Of a stretch of 64,000 nucleotides of DNA, positions 26,452 through 39,952 are shown one piece after another. Source of the DNA: Gallionella sp. (lineage in GTDB: Bacteria > Pseudomonadota > Gammaproteobacteria > Burkholderiales > Gallionellaceae); contig JAQUAI010000010.1 in NCBI GenBank assembly GCA_028687335.1, forward strand, positions 35,994 through 99,993. Direction: 5' to 3'. The notes beneath the pieces are model-generated. The model made no database searches, was not told the origin of the DNA, and saw only the letters and a program-made list of their open reading frames with translations. The position numbers and the translations under genes are program-made. Position 1 is the first letter of the stretch; every line of letters starts with the position of its first letter.

Positions 26452-27798
26452 CTAGCTTTCGCCAGTTTCACTCACTTGAACCTTGGCCCAGCCTTGCGCA
26501 AAGGTGACTTGCAGCTTGTCGCTAGGATGCAAACGGCGCGCATCGCTTAGTACCCTGCCCTGCGCATCGCGCACGACGCTGTAGCCGCGCGTGAGCACTT
26601 GTTTGGGGTCGAGCAGGGCAAGCTGTTGGCCGAGATTATCGAGCCGCCCTGATTGCCGAGTTTGCGCTGTACGCATGGCCGCAATCAGGCGCTCAGCACA
26701 ACGCTCAAGTTGAGCGCGGGTTTGCATGGGGTCGATGTGCGCGGCTTGCAAGCGCGAGGCGAGGCTGTGCCACTGCCATTGCTTGCGCTCTTGGGTATGG
26801 CGGTAAGCGCGTTGCAGGCGTTGCGCATGGGTCTGTAGTTGTACACGCTGGCGTTGCAGTTGTTGTGCGGGATGTACCAGCCGTCGTTGCAAATAGTCGG
26901 TCGTTTGCATTGCAGCTTGCATGCGGTTGCGCTGGGCACGTTGCAGGTGCTGGGCAATGTCGCGTAGTGATTGTCGTAGGGCGTGGCGATCAGGTACGAC
27001 CCGTTGCGCGGCGGCGGTTGGTGTGGGGGCGCGTTCGTCGGCGACAAAGTCGGCGATGGTGAAGTCGGTTTCGTGCCCAACGCCACTCACCACGGGGATT
27101 GCACTGGTCGCGATGGCGCGCGCAACGGTTTCTTCATTGAATGACCACAGGTCTTCGATGCTGCCGCCGCCGCGACAAACGATTAGTACGTCACATTCCG
27201 CACGCTGGTTAGCGATGTTGATTGCCAAGGCGATTTTTTCTGCGCTGCCCACACCTTGCACCGGGGTGGGATAAAGCACGACGGGGACTGTTGGCAGGCG
27301 TTTGTGCAGTGTGGAGAGTACGTCGCGCAACGCGGCGGCTTGGGGCGAGGTAACGATGCCCACCCGCTTGGGGTAGGTTGGCAGAGCGCGCTTGCGAGAT
27401 GCGTCGAACAGGCCTTCGTTTTCTAGCTTGGCTTTAAGTTGAGCAAATCGCTCGTATAAAGCGCCAAGTCCGGCTAGCCGCATTTGTTCGACGGTCAGCT
27501 GAAAGTCGCCGCGCGCCTCATACAAGGTGGCGCTTGCCAATATTTCAACTTGCACTCCATTACTGATTGATTCTTTGATGATTTGGTTTTTATGGCGAAA
27601 CATGACGCAACGCAACTGCGCCTGATCGTCTTTCAGCGAAAAATACCAGTGGCCGGAGGCGGCTTTGGTGAGGTTGGAAATTTCCCCCCGAACCCAGACC
27701 AAAGGAACGCTGGATTCGATCAACTGCTTGATTGAACGAGTAAGTTCCGCAACACCAAAAACGCGATTTTTCTCTGTAAAAAAAAGTTCACTAGACAT
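26452..27798 (-). CDS. xseA: Exodeoxyribonuclease VII large subunit
   Basis: A 448-residue subunit of the single-strand nuclease. It begins with an OB-fold (VPLVWVRGEISNLTKAASGHWYF), then the catalytic middle with YPKRVGIVTSPQAAALRDVL, VLIVCRGGGSIEDLWSFN and GVGHETDFTIADFVADERAP, a long coiled-coil region of Gln/Arg-rich helices and the C-terminal LTRGYSVVRDAQGRVL strand. ATG at 27798 is chosen because family sequence begins there. The small subunit gene xseB is not adjacent. Confidence 0.95.
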   Translation of the reverse strand: MSSELFFTEKNRVFGVAELTRSIKQLIESSVPLVWVRGEISNLTKAASGHWYFSLKDDQAQLRCVMFRHKNQIIKESISNGVQVEILASATLYEARGDFQLTVEQMRLAGLGALYERFAQLKAKLENEGLFDASRKRALPTYPKRVGIVTSPQAAALRDVLSTLHKRLPTVPVVLYPTPVQGVGSAEKIALAINIANQRAECDVLIVCRGGGSIEDLWSFNEETVARAIATSAIPVVSGVGHETDFTIADFVADERAPTPTAAAQRVVPDRHALRQSLRDIAQHLQRAQRNRMQAAMQTTDYLQRRLVHPAQQLQRQRVQLQTHAQRLQRAYRHTQERKQWQWHSLASRLQAAHIDPMQTRAQLERCAERLIAAMRTAQTRQSGRLDNLGQQLALLDPKQVLTRGYSVVRDAQGRVLSDARRLHPSDKLQVTFAQGWAKVQVSETGES

Positions 27799-28144
27799 AT
27801 TGACAAACCAAAACAATCCACAAAGCCAGCAAAACAAAGGCGTTTACGCCAAACCCACAAGCCACAAATTGATAACTTAGCGTAACCTATTGTTTTTACT
27901 AATCTATTAAAGATGACAAAAAATAAGCAATCCAGCAAAACCCTTTGATTTTCGGAGGGTTGGATACCCAATTAGGCAAACCTTCCACAAAGTTATCCAC
28001 AGAAAATGTGGGCAAACCAGAAAATGCTTTTGAAATGGAGAGTTAGCGAAATATTGCTGAAGTAAAGCCTGAGAAATGTTGCTCAACTTCGCCTGACAAT
28101 ATACAGTTGCGCCCTCTCAATTAGAGCATATCCGGGGAGTTTTC
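27799..28144. other. AT-rich intergenic region with one DnaA-box-like site
   Basis: No gene is seen between the divergent xseA and exbB genes. The segment is AT-rich and contains a single TTATCCACA (27993-28001), the DnaA-box consensus, within ttccacaaagttatccacag. One box without repeats or neighbouring dnaA/gyr genes is not an origin. The region should carry the promoters of both flanking genes. Confidence 0.5.
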
Positions 28145-28750
28145 GTGTTTGCAATCGTAGAAGCGGCCGGTTGGCCTATCTGGTTTTTGATTCTTGCCTC
28201 CATCATCGCAGTCGGTCTGATTATCGAAAGATCGATGTATTTGCGCGCGCAGAAAATTGCGCCACCCCATTTGTTGGATGACCTTATCAAAGAGTTGAAG
28301 CAGCGCGGGGTTAGCGAAAATATGCTGACGCGTCTGAATGAGAGTTCGCCGTTGGGACGGATTTTTTCGGCTGGTTTACGCAATATCAAGAGTCCGCCAG
28401 AGGTCATGAAGGAAGCGATTGAGGAAACTGGCCGCGCCGTTTCGCACGATCTGGAACGCTTTCTTACTACGCTGGGCACGATTGCCTCGATCAGCCCCTT
28501 GCTTGGTTTGTTTGGCACGGTGGTGGGGATGATCGAAATTTTCGGTTCGCAAACCGCCGCCGGTAATAGCCCCGCAATTCTGGCGCACGGTATTTCGGTC
28601 GCGCTGTACAACACGGCGTTCGGTTTGATCGTCGCTATTCCCAGCATGATTGCTTATCGCCACTTCCGCGCCACGGTTGATAGCCTGACGATTGAAATGG
28701 AGCAGCAGGCTATCAAGTTGGTCGAGATCGTTCACGGGATGCGCAAATGA
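28145..28750 (+). CDS. exbB: MotA/TolQ/ExbB proton-channel protein
   Basis: A 201-residue inner-membrane protein with three transmembrane segments. WPIWFLILASIIAVGLIIER is the first, and the signature ISPLLGLFGTVVGMIEIF plus ISVALYNTAFGLIVAIPSMI form the other two. With ExbD it builds a proton-driven motor that energises outer-membrane transport or envelope maintenance. GTG at 28145 has a GGGGAG site. The order exbB-exbD-lpxK-trm112-kdsB-adk is a conserved betaproteobacterial cluster, so the motor may serve the cell envelope rather than siderophores. Confidence 0.92.
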   Translation: MFAIVEAAGWPIWFLILASIIAVGLIIERSMYLRAQKIAPPHLLDDLIKELKQRGVSENMLTRLNESSPLGRIFSAGLRNIKSPPEVMKEAIEETGRAVSHDLERFLTTLGTIASISPLLGLFGTVVGMIEIFGSQTAAGNSPAILAHGISVALYNTAFGLIVAIPSMIAYRHFRATVDSLTIEMEQQAIKLVEIVHGMRK

Positions 28751-29166
28751 ACTTTCAGCGTGGCCACAATCGCGAAGAGCCGGAGATCAATCTGATCCCG
28801 ATGATCGACGTGTTGCTGGTGATTCTGATTTTTCTGATGGTCACCACCAGTTACGCGAAGTTTTCCGAGCTGCAAATCAATCTGCCGCAGGCTGGCGGCG
28901 ATGCCAGCGTGACGCAAGCACAACCTATCAACGTCGGCGTTGATGCATCAGAACACTACGCCGTCAACGACAAAGGCATGACTTTCACCGGTATCGAAGC
29001 ACTCTCGATGTCGCTGAAAGAGGCCGCAGGCGAGCAGACCGACCCCACTATTGTCATCAATGCCGATGCTAAGGCTTCGCATCAGTCGGTTATCAACATT
29101 ATGGAAGCGGCGCGTCTGGCTGGATTTGGCCGGATTACTTTCACTACTCAGAATCAGGGCAAGTAA
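28747..29166 (+). CDS. exbD: ExbD/TolR-family protein
   Basis: A 139-residue partner of ExbB. The short cytoplasmic N-terminus is followed by the membrane helix with the proton-carrying aspartate, NLIPMIDVLLVILIFLMVTT. A periplasmic domain then ends in the TDPTIVINADAKASHQSVIN region and a GFGRITF strand. The start overlaps the exbB stop as ATGA. Family knowledge assigns rotation inside the ExbB pentamer. Confidence 0.94.
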   Translation: MNFQRGHNREEPEINLIPMIDVLLVILIFLMVTTSYAKFSELQINLPQAGGDASVTQAQPINVGVDASEHYAVNDKGMTFTGIEALSMSLKEAAGEQTDPTIVINADAKASHQSVINIMEAARLAGFGRITFTTQNQGK

Positions 29167-29174
29167 CACCGGGC

Positions 29175-30164
29175 ATGTCTAGTTTCGAGGACAACTGGTA
29201 TCGCGTCTCGCCGTCGCACCTGATTCTGTATCCTCTTAGTCTAATTTTTTGCTTGCTGGTCAGCTTGCGCCGCCGCCTTTATCGGCTCGGCGTACTGTCC
29301 AGCACTCGCCTTCCGGTTCCTGTCATCGTGGTTGGCAACATCACGGTGGGCGGCACAGGCAAAACACCACTCACGCTATATCTGGCACAACAACTACTCG
29401 CCGCCGGTTGGCATCCCGCCATCATCAGTCGCGGTTACGTTCCCGGCCAATCGGAAAGCCCCATTCGCGCCGTGACACCGCAAGATGCCCCAGGACTTGT
29501 CGGCGATGAGCCACTAATGATGGCACGGCGCGAACTTTGTCCGGTGTGGGTAGGACGCGACCGCCCCGCTGTCGCGCTGGCTTTGTTGCAGGTGCATCCC
29601 GAGTGCGATGTAATTCTTTCCGACGATGGTTTGCAACACTATCGCTTGCAGCGCGATGTGGAAATCGCGGTGATCGACGGCATCCGTCGTTTCGGTAATG
29701 GTTGGCTGCTGCCTGCTGGCCCGCTACGCGAACCTCGGTCGCGTCTGCAAAGTGCCGATGCGGTGATAGTCAATGGCGGCAATTGCCAAGCCGACGAGTT
29801 CGCTATGCAATTACACGGTCGTGTTTTTTATCAGCTTAATGATCCGACTAAATGCCGATCAGCCGATGATTTCAAAGGGCTGCGTTTGCATGCCATTGCG
29901 GGTATCGGCAATCCGCAACGCTACTTCGGACAATTACGTTCGCTCGGACTGGACTGCACGGAACACGCCTTTGCCGATCATCATGCTTACGTTGCGCAAG
30001 ATATTGCGTTCGACGCGTGCGATGCCATCCTCATGACCGAAAAAGATGCGGTAAAATGCGCGCGCTTTGCCGATGCGCGCTGCTGGGTTTTGCGCGTAGA
30101 AGCTCAGCTTCCACCCCGATTATTCAATCTCATACTGGAAAAAATCACACGCCATGGACGCTAA
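29175..30164 (+). CDS. lpxK: Tetraacyldisaccharide 4'-kinase
   Basis: A 329-residue membrane-associated kinase that phosphorylates the lipid A disaccharide precursor at the 4' position. The N-terminal membrane-binding helix ([20 protein letters not shown]) is followed by the P-loop [40 protein letters not shown] and the catalytic [19 protein letters not shown]. It lies eight bases after exbD and overlaps the next small gene by eleven bases. Confidence 0.96.
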   Translation: MSSFEDNWYRVSPSHLILYPLSLIFCLLVSLRRRLYRLGVLSSTRLPVPVIVVGNITVGGTGKTPLTLYLAQQLLAAGWHPAIISRGYVPGQSESPIRAVTPQDAPGLVGDEPLMMARRELCPVWVGRDRPAVALALLQVHPECDVILSDDGLQHYRLQRDVEIAVIDGIRRFGNGWLLPAGPLREPRSRLQSADAVIVNGGNCQADEFAMQLHGRVFYQLNDPTKCRSADDFKGLRLHAIAGIGNPQRYFGQLRSLGLDCTEHAFADHHAYVAQDIAFDACDAILMTEKDAVKCARFADARCWVLRVEAQLPPRLFNLILEKITRHGR

Positions 30165-30339
30165 ATTGCTCGACATTCTCGTTTGTCCGCTGTGTAAATC
30201 CCCTTTGGTCTATCGCAAAACGGAGCAAGAGTTGGTTTGCAAGGCCGACCGTCTCGCGTTCAGGATTGACGATGATATTCCCGTCATGCTGGCTGATGAG
30301 GCGCGCCACATGACCGCAGAGGAAGTGGATAAGCTTTGA
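30154..30339 (+). CDS. Trm112-family protein
   Basis: A 61-residue protein of the Trm112/YcaR family: [19 protein letters not shown], then [20 protein letters not shown]. It has only three of the four zinc-finger-type cysteine positions (CPLC and VC), as in many bacterial members. Eukaryotic Trm112 activates methyltransferases; the bacterial role is unclear. It is tightly nested between lpxK and kdsB, and its stop shares bases with the kdsB start. Confidence 0.9.
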   Translation: MDAKLLDILVCPLCKSPLVYRKTEQELVCKADRLAFRIDDDIPVMLADEARHMTAEEVDKL

Positions 30340-31106
30340 TCCCCGATTTCAAGGTCGTTATTCCCGCCCGTTTCGCTTCGACGCGATTGCCCGGAAAACC
30401 GCTGCTGGATATTGGCGGTAAACCAATGGTGGTCCGCGTGGCTGAACAAGCGGCACGTAGCGGCACGCAACAGATTATTGTCGCCACCGACCATCAGCCC
30501 ATTGTTGAGGCACTGCATGCACACGGCTTTGGCGCTTGCATGACGCGAGCTGACCACGCCAGCGGTACCGACCGTATCGCGGAAGTGGCCGCTCAACAAG
30601 GTTGGGCAGACGATGTCATCGTGGTTAACGTGCAAGGCGATGAGCCTTTGATTCCTCCCGCCTTGATCCGACAGGTTGCCGAACATTTGCATGCACATCC
30701 CGAATGCAGCATTGCCACCGCGTGCCATCCGATTCACGACGAGGCATCGATGCGTAACCCCAATATCGTCAAAGCGGTGCTGGATAAAAACAGCAACGCA
30801 CTGTATTTCAGCCGTGCGCCTATTCCTTGGCCGCGCGATGCCTACGCAGCCGACCGCCCATTACCAAACGACATCACCGTACTACGCCACATCGGCATTT
30901 ATGCTTACCGTGTTTCGTTCCTACGCACCTTCGGCAGCCTTACGCCCGCCCCGCTCGAACAAATAGAAGCACTCGAACAGCTGCGCGCGCTGTATCATGG
31001 CCATAATATCGGTGTGGCTATTACGCATCAGGCACCGCCCAGTGGAGTCGATACAGAGCAAGACTTGCAAATCGCACGGCAATTATTCAAAACGATTCAA
31101 ATTTAA
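30336..31106 (+). CDS. kdsB: 3-deoxy-manno-octulosonate cytidylyltransferase
   Basis: A 256-residue enzyme that activates Kdo with CTP for lipopolysaccharide inner-core synthesis. [20 protein letters not shown] is the nucleotide-binding start, followed by [27 protein letters not shown] and the C-terminal [17 protein letters not shown]. The initiator appears to be TTG, read in a TTGA overlap with the Trm112 stop; the protein sequence from there matches the family N-terminus. This implies translational coupling. Confidence 0.95.
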   Translation: MIPDFKVVIPARFASTRLPGKPLLDIGGKPMVVRVAEQAARSGTQQIIVATDHQPIVEALHAHGFGACMTRADHASGTDRIAEVAAQQGWADDVIVVNVQGDEPLIPPALIRQVAEHLHAHPECSIATACHPIHDEASMRNPNIVKAVLDKNSNALYFSRAPIPWPRDAYAADRPLPNDITVLRHIGIYAYRVSFLRTFGSLTPAPLEQIEALEQLRALYHGHNIGVAITHQAPPSGVDTEQDLQIARQLFKTIQI

Positions 31107-31781
<675 letters not shown>

Positions 31782-31784
31782 GTT

Positions 31785-32183
31785 ATGTCCAGCAAGCCGA
31801 TCCTCACACTGGAAGATGCCAAGCGTGTGGCAGCCGCAGCTGATGCGGAAGCATTGGCCAATGGTTGGAAAGTGTCTATCGTGATCGTGGATGACGGCGG
31901 GCATATGCTGTACATGCAACGCAGCCACGACACACGCTTCGGTAGTGTTGAAACCGCTATCGCCAAAGCACACATGGCTGCCGCGCTGCATACCCCAACC
32001 AAGGCCTCGGAAGATGCCGTGTTAAGCGGGCGGTTAATCCACCTCGCCCTACCCGGTGTCATTCCGGCTGAAGGCGGTGTGCCCTTGCTGCGTGACGGCA
32101 TTGTTGTCGGCGGCTTGGGCATCAGTGGTGTACGCTCGATTCAGGACGGGCAAATTGCAGCGGCGGGGGTTGCTGCGCTGTAA
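31785..32183 (+). CDS. GlcG/HbpS-family protein
   Basis: A 132-residue single-domain protein of the GlcG/HbpS (DUF336) family: LTLEDAKRVAAAADAEALAN, VSIVIVDDGGHMLYMQRSHD and GGLGISGVRSIQDGQIAAAG. Relatives bind haem or cobalamin or have unknown roles in glycolate and propanediol loci. It follows adk by three bases and ends the operon at a strong terminator. Function here is not known. Confidence 0.9.
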   Translation: MSSKPILTLEDAKRVAAAADAEALANGWKVSIVIVDDGGHMLYMQRSHDTRFGSVETAIAKAHMAAALHTPTKASEDAVLSGRLIHLALPGVIPAEGGVPLLRDGIVVGGLGISGVRSIQDGQIAAAGVAAL

Positions 32184-32222
32184 ATCTAATAACCGTAGCT
32201 AGCCAATTACGGATCCCAAAAT

Positions 32223-32254
32223 AAAAAAACTGCCCGTGACCGGGCAGTTTTTTT
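32223..32254. terminator. Bidirectional intrinsic terminator
   Basis: A perfect 14-base stem, aaaaaaactgcccg / cgggcagttttttt, with a tgac loop. It lies between the convergent GlcG-like gene and the metallo-hydrolase gene and can stop both transcripts. Confidence 0.92.
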
Positions 32255-32273
32255 GTACCGCATTCACTCCAGT

Positions 32274-33047
32274 TTAATTCGGCGCGCGATAGTGATCCTG
32301 TGTCATTAGGTCGATACCGCAAGGCAGTTGTTCAATCCAATTCAGAAACTCGTTCACCATTTTCTTGCCTTTGAACATGCGCCCGTGTTGCGGCACGATA
32401 GCCTCAACATCCATCTGGCGCACCATATTTACCCAGTAGCGACAAATTTTGTTCGAGATCATGTAGCGGCGGTGGAAGCCTTCCATGGTCGGCAAATGCT
32501 GTGCGAAATTATCTACCGGCTTGTCGGCCATATCGTGCGGAACAAGTGATGCGCCCATGTCACCGGAAAACAGAATTTTGCTGACCGGATCATAAAACTG
32601 GAAATTACCTTCGGAGTGCATGAAGTGCGCCGGAATGATTTTGATGATCGAGTTTCCCAACGGCAAATTCATCCCCCGATCAGGAATGCCCTCGATACGC
32701 CCTTCCACATTGCCTGCCGTGCAAAAGTGCGGCACGAAGCGTGTCCACAAGTTGGAGATGAGTACTTTGCACTCGGAGTGAATCATCCATTTATTTACCG
32801 AGGCAATAATGTCTGGGTCGGCATGTGAGGCAAGGATGTATTCCAGTCGCTTGGGTGGGAAGTAATTGTGCATTGCCATCAGCAGACCGTTGTAAGTCAT
32901 GTTACCGCCCGGATCGAGCAATGCACCATGACCGTGGTCAACAATCAGAAACTGGTTCGACTGCACTGCGGTCGAGCCGCTGTCATCCACCAGATCGTCA
33001 AACATAAGACACTGATGAGTACCGTTATTGAACAACTCAATTGCCAT
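32274..33047 (-). CDS. MBL-fold hydrolase, ODP (oxygen-binding diiron) type
   Basis: A 257-residue metallo-beta-lactamase-fold protein of the FprA/ODP subgroup without the flavodoxin domain. Metal-ligand motifs are ILASHADPDIIASVNKW (the HxExD variant HADPD), PAHFMHSEGNFQFYDP, LFSGDMGASL and VPQHGRMF. Diiron ODP proteins reduce oxygen or NO or sense redox conditions. Which substrate is used here is unknown, and no flavodoxin or rubredoxin gene is adjacent. It converges with the adk-GlcG operon. Confidence 0.85.
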   Translation of the reverse strand: MAIELFNNGTHQCLMFDDLVDDSGSTAVQSNQFLIVDHGHGALLDPGGNMTYNGLLMAMHNYFPPKRLEYILASHADPDIIASVNKWMIHSECKVLISNLWTRFVPHFCTAGNVEGRIEGIPDRGMNLPLGNSIIKIIPAHFMHSEGNFQFYDPVSKILFSGDMGASLVPHDMADKPVDNFAQHLPTMEGFHRRYMISNKICRYWVNMVRQMDVEAIVPQHGRMFKGKKMVNEFLNWIEQLPCGIDLMTQDHYRAPN

Positions 33048-33259
33048 TTCTCAACCCCCCATGATTTTTATTGGTCGTGAATCCTAGTCGGACACAATCA
33101 ATTTACATTTGACTTAAGTCAATTACAACAAATAAATCTCCGCGCCATATCAAGCTTGCTATGATTATCACAGCGACTTTGCCTGAACACGCTTTGTTGT
33201 TGATCTCGGCGCGCAGACGAAGCCCATTCATTCCGAATCATTCTCAGGGGGAGAAAATC

Positions 33260-35290
33260 ATGGAAAATGGTTTGCTGTTTGCACTAGCCTGCTCAGTCAT
33301 CGCAATTCTCTACGGCGCGCTTTCTATCAAATGGATCAACGCGCTTCCCACCGGTAACGACAAAATGCGCGGCATCGCAGCCGCCATTCAGGAAGGTGCA
33401 ACCGCCTACCTGAATCGCCAATACCTCACCATTGGCATAGTCGGCGCAGTGTTGTTTTTCGCCATCGGCTTCGCGCTTTCTTGGAAAACCGCCATCGGCT
33501 TTCTGATCGGCGCACTCCTCTCCGGTGCGGCTGGATACATCGGCATGAACGTCTCGGTACGGGCCAACGTTCGCACCGCACAAGCCGCCCATGATGGACT
33601 GAATGCCGCGCTCAATGTTGCCTTCAAAGGCGGCGCAATCACCGGCATGCTGGTGGTCGGTTTGGGTTTGCTCGGTGTGTCCGGCTATTACGCCTATCTC
33701 AACGCGACAGCGGCGGCAGATGCCACGCTGCTCGAAATTATTGAGCCGTTAATCGGCTTAGGTTTCGGCGGATCGCTTATCTCTATTTTCGCTCGATTGG
33801 GTGGCGGTATTTTCACTAAGGGTGCCGATGTCGGCGCGGATCTGGTCGGCAAAGTTGAAGCCGGCATTCCCGAAGATGACCCGCGCAATCCGGCGGTGAT
33901 CGCCGATAACGTCGGTGACAATGTCGGCGACTGCGCAGGGATGGCGGCAGATTTGTTTGAAACCTATGCGGTCACGATCATCGCCACCATGCTGCTAGGC
34001 GGTATGGTATTGGCAAATGCTGGTGCCAACGCCGTGATTTACCCACTAGCCTTGGGTGGCTTCTCCATCATCGCCTCTATCGTCGGCACCTATTTTGTTA
34101 ACGCCCGTGAAGGCGGAAAAATTATGAATGCGCTGTATCGCGGCCTTGCTGTCGCAGGAGGCTTGGCGCTAATCGCGTTCTATCCCATCACCTCATGGTT
34201 GATGTCAGACAACGGCAGTTACAGCGTCGCTGCCCTATATGGCTCTGCCGTGATCGGCCTGCTGCTAACTGCCGCCATGGTGGTTATCACTGAGTATTAC
34301 ACCGCCACCGAATACAGTCCGGTGCGCCATATTGCGCAAGCCTCCACCACCGGACATGGCACCAACATCATCGCCGGACTGGGGGTGTCGATGAAGTCGA
34401 CTGCGGCACCTGTGCTGGTAGTTTGCGCCAGTATTTACGCCTCTTATGAAATGGCAGGTTTGTACGGTATCGCCATTGCTGCAACGTCCATGCTATCGAT
34501 GACGGGCATTGTCGTCGCACTCGATGCTTACGGCCCGATTACCGACAACGCAGGCGGCATCGCCGAAATGTCCGGCTTGCCGGAAAATATTCGCAACATC
34601 ACCGATCCGCTCGATGCGGTGGGCAACACCACCAAAGCCGTCACCAAAGGTTATGCCATCGGCTCCGCAGGCTTGGCTGCTCTGGTGCTGTTTGCCGACT
34701 ACACCCACGCGCTCGAAGCCCATCTGGGTAGCGTCACGCTGTTTGATCTTTCCGATCACACGGTCATCATCGGCCTGTTTATCGGCGGCATGGTGCCTTA
34801 TCTGTTTGCCGCGATGGGTATGGAGGCAGTTGGCCGCGCCGCGAGCAGCGTCGTAGTTGAAGTGCGCCGCCAGTTCAAAGAAATTCCCGGCATTATGGAT
34901 GGCTCGTCCAAGCCGGATTATTCCAAAGCCGTGGATATGCTAACCAAAGCAGCAATCAAGGAAATGGTTTTACCGTCCCTGCTTCCCGTTGCCGTGCCTA
35001 TCATTGTCGGCCTGACCCTCGGCCCCAAAGCACTGGGAGGCGTGCTAGTTGGCACGATCATCACCGGCATCTTCGTTGCCATTTCGATGACCACTGGCGG
35101 TGGCGCATGGGATAACGCGAAGAAATATATCGAGGAAGGCAACTACGGTGGCAAAGGCTCCGATGCCCACAAAGCCTCAGTTACTGGCGATACGGTTGGC
35201 GACCCCTATAAAGATACTGCTGGGCCGGCGGTCAATCCTCTCATCAAAATCATCAACATCGTGGCCTTGCTGATCGTACCCTTGCTGTAG
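33260..35290 (+). CDS. hppA: Membrane-bound H+-translocating pyrophosphatase
   Basis: A 676-residue membrane pyrophosphatase with about 16 transmembrane segments. Substrate-site motifs are [40 protein letters not shown] and the C-terminal [17 protein letters not shown]. The sequence [11 protein letters not shown] carries lysine where K+-dependent enzymes have alanine (GNTTAA), so a K+-independent proton pump is predicted. The ATG at 33260 has a GGGGGAG site and marks the first membrane helix. It couples pyrophosphate hydrolysis to proton export. Confidence 0.95.
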   Translation: MENGLLFALACSVIAILYGALSIKWINALPTGNDKMRGIAAAIQEGATAYLNRQYLTIGIVGAVLFFAIGFALSWKTAIGFLIGALLSGAAGYIGMNVSVRANVRTAQAAHDGLNAALNVAFKGGAITGMLVVGLGLLGVSGYYAYLNATAAADATLLEIIEPLIGLGFGGSLISIFARLGGGIFTKGADVGADLVGKVEAGIPEDDPRNPAVIADNVGDNVGDCAGMAADLFETYAVTIIATMLLGGMVLANAGANAVIYPLALGGFSIIASIVGTYFVNAREGGKIMNALYRGLAVAGGLALIAFYPITSWLMSDNGSYSVAALYGSAVIGLLLTAAMVVITEYYTATEYSPVRHIAQASTTGHGTNIIAGLGVSMKSTAAPVLVVCASIYASYEMAGLYGIAIAATSMLSMTGIVVALDAYGPITDNAGGIAEMSGLPENIRNITDPLDAVGNTTKAVTKGYAIGSAGLAALVLFADYTHALEAHLGSVTLFDLSDHTVIIGLFIGGMVPYLFAAMGMEAVGRAASSVVVEVRRQFKEIPGIMDGSSKPDYSKAVDMLTKAAIKEMVLPSLLPVAVPIIVGLTLGPKALGGVLVGTIITGIFVAISMTTGGGAWDNAKKYIEEGNYGGKGSDAHKASVTGDTVGDPYKDTAGPAVNPLIKIINIVALLIVPLL

Positions 35291-35477
35291 CCACTTCCCC
35301 GTCTGAAAGCATCCCCGCCCGTCATGCACCAAGGGCGGGTATAATGCGCCAGCCCTGCGCCATACCAATCAACGCAGCGGCCTCTTCTATTCCACCCCGG
35401 ATCATCCGATCCTTTTTATTCGTCTGCCTCGATTGGTATCGTTCACTTGGGCGATAGGTTGTCGCAGGAGTTATGTT

Positions 35478-37066
35478 TTGACCAATGAAATTACTTTTGC
35501 CAGTTTAAATCTGGCTGAACCCTTGTTGCGTGCCATCGCTGATGCGGGCTACACCCAACCCACCCCGATTCAAGCCCAAGCGATTCCGCTGGTGCTGCAA
35601 GGCGGCGACCTGCTCGCAGGCGCACAGACCGGCACGGGTAAGACCGCTGGTTTTACGCTGCCAATCCTGCATCGTCTGAATGCAACGGCAACAGAAAGCC
35701 GCCCCGGTCGTCCGCGTTGTCTGATTCTGACTCCGACGCGCGAGCTCGCCGCACAGGTAGAAGAATCGGTACAGACCTACGGAAAATATCTGAAACTGAA
35801 ATCGATGGTGATGTTCGGCGGTGTGAACATAAATCCGCAGATCAAAGGCCTGCGTGACGGTATCGATATTCTCGTTGCCACACCGGGACGCTTACTTGAC
35901 CACGTTGGACAAAAGACGCTGGACTTGTCAGGCATTGAAATTCTCGTATTGGACGAAGCCGACCGCATGCTGGACATGGGCTTCATCCGCGACATTCGCA
36001 AGATCCTCGCGCTCTTGCCGAAGCAACGTCAGAACTTGCTGTTCTCGGCGACTTTTTCGGATGAGATCAAAACTCTGTCGGATACGCTGTTGCATAACCC
36101 CGGCTTAGTTGAAGTTGCTCGTCGCAACACGACTTCCGAGCTGGTTACGCAAACCGTTCATCTGGTACCGCAAAAGCTCAAGAGCTACCTGCTCTCGCAT
36201 CTCATCAAACACAATGACTGGAAGCAAGTGCTGGTCTTTACCCGCACCAAACATGGTGCCAATCGACTGGCGGAAAAACTCACCAACGACGGCATTCCCG
36301 CTGCCGCAATTCACGGTAACAAAAGCCAGTCAGCACGCACCAAAGCTTTGTCCCAATTCAAAGATGGCTCACTGCCAGTGATGGTCGCCACCGACATCGC
36401 TGCACGCGGTTTGGACATCGATCAATTACCTCACGTGGTGAACTTTGAGTTGCCGAACGTACCGGAAGACTACGTTCACCGTATCGGACGTACCGGCCGC
36501 GCGGGCAGCAACGGCGAAGCCATCTCACTGGTGGATAGCGAAGAATTCTCGTACCTAAAAAGTATTGAACGCCTGATTAAGCGCGACATCCCCAAAGTAT
36601 CCATCGAAAGCTTTGTCCCGCCCACGCACATTCCTGCGGACGCTCCGCGCGCACCCCGTCCACAGCACGGACAGCGTCGTCACAGCAATACCACCGCAGG
36701 CACACCACGTCCGGCAGGCGCTCGCAACGGTCAACGCGACCAAACTCCTCGCACTGGTGCTCAGCCACCGCGCACGGGACAAGCACCCCGCAGCGGACAA
36801 GCACCGCGCAATGGTGCCCAACCTGGTGCGCGTCAACCACAAGCCAAAAAGAGCAGCGACGAATTACTTTCCGAAGCCGCCCGCCATCAGGCGATGCCGC
36901 AACCCGGACTGTTCCGCCCCTCTGCCCCGCCACCACGTAGCGGCGTACGCAGCAGCGCGAGCACGGGACATGGCGGCGGACACGCCGGACGCGGCAACAC
37001 AGGTCGCAACAGTAGCGGTGGCGGACGTGGCAACGGTGGTGGCAGTAACGGTGGTGGGCGCGGACG

Positions 37067-37070
<4 letters not shown>
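35478..37070 (+). CDS. rhlE: DEAD-box ATP-dependent RNA helicase RhlE
   Basis: A 530-residue DEAD-box helicase. All core motifs are visible: [20 protein letters not shown] (Q motif), [14 protein letters not shown] (I), PTRELAAQV (Ia), TPGRLLDH (Ib), [10 protein letters not shown] (II), SATFS (III), [12 protein letters not shown] (V) and [10 protein letters not shown] (VI). The tail of about 150 residues is a low-complexity run of [19 protein letters not shown] repeats and Gly/Arg/Asn, probably RNA-binding. The start is TTG at 35478, seven bases after an AGGAG site. The gene converges on rluE with a four-base overlap. Confidence 0.93.
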
Positions 37071-39883
<2,813 letters not shown>

Positions 39884-39906
39884 TTCGACTGCAATCGCAA
39901 CTATGT

Positions 39907-39948
39907 CCAACAAAAAAACCGACCGATTTCCGTCGGTTTTTTTGTTGG
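39907..39948. terminator. Bidirectional intrinsic terminator
   Basis: A perfect 17-base inverted repeat (ccaacaaaaaaaccgac / gtcggtttttttgttgg) around an eight-base loop. It separates icd from the convergent cyclase-like gene. Confidence 0.93.
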
Positions 39949-39952
39949 CACA

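Noticed and set aside
25005..26507. A 500-codon open frame on the plus strand opposite aroA
   Set aside because: It is antisense to aroA with its clear motifs on the other strand and shows no recognisable protein sequence.
27993..28001. Possible replication origin (TTATCCACA)
   Set aside because: Only one box was found, with no dnaA, gyrB or rnpA nearby and no repeat cluster.
35315..35345. Terminator of hppA or promoter of rhlE (ccgccc...gggcgggtataat)
   Set aside because: The hairpin has no T run, and the TATAAT lacks a -35 at the right distance, so neither call is safe.
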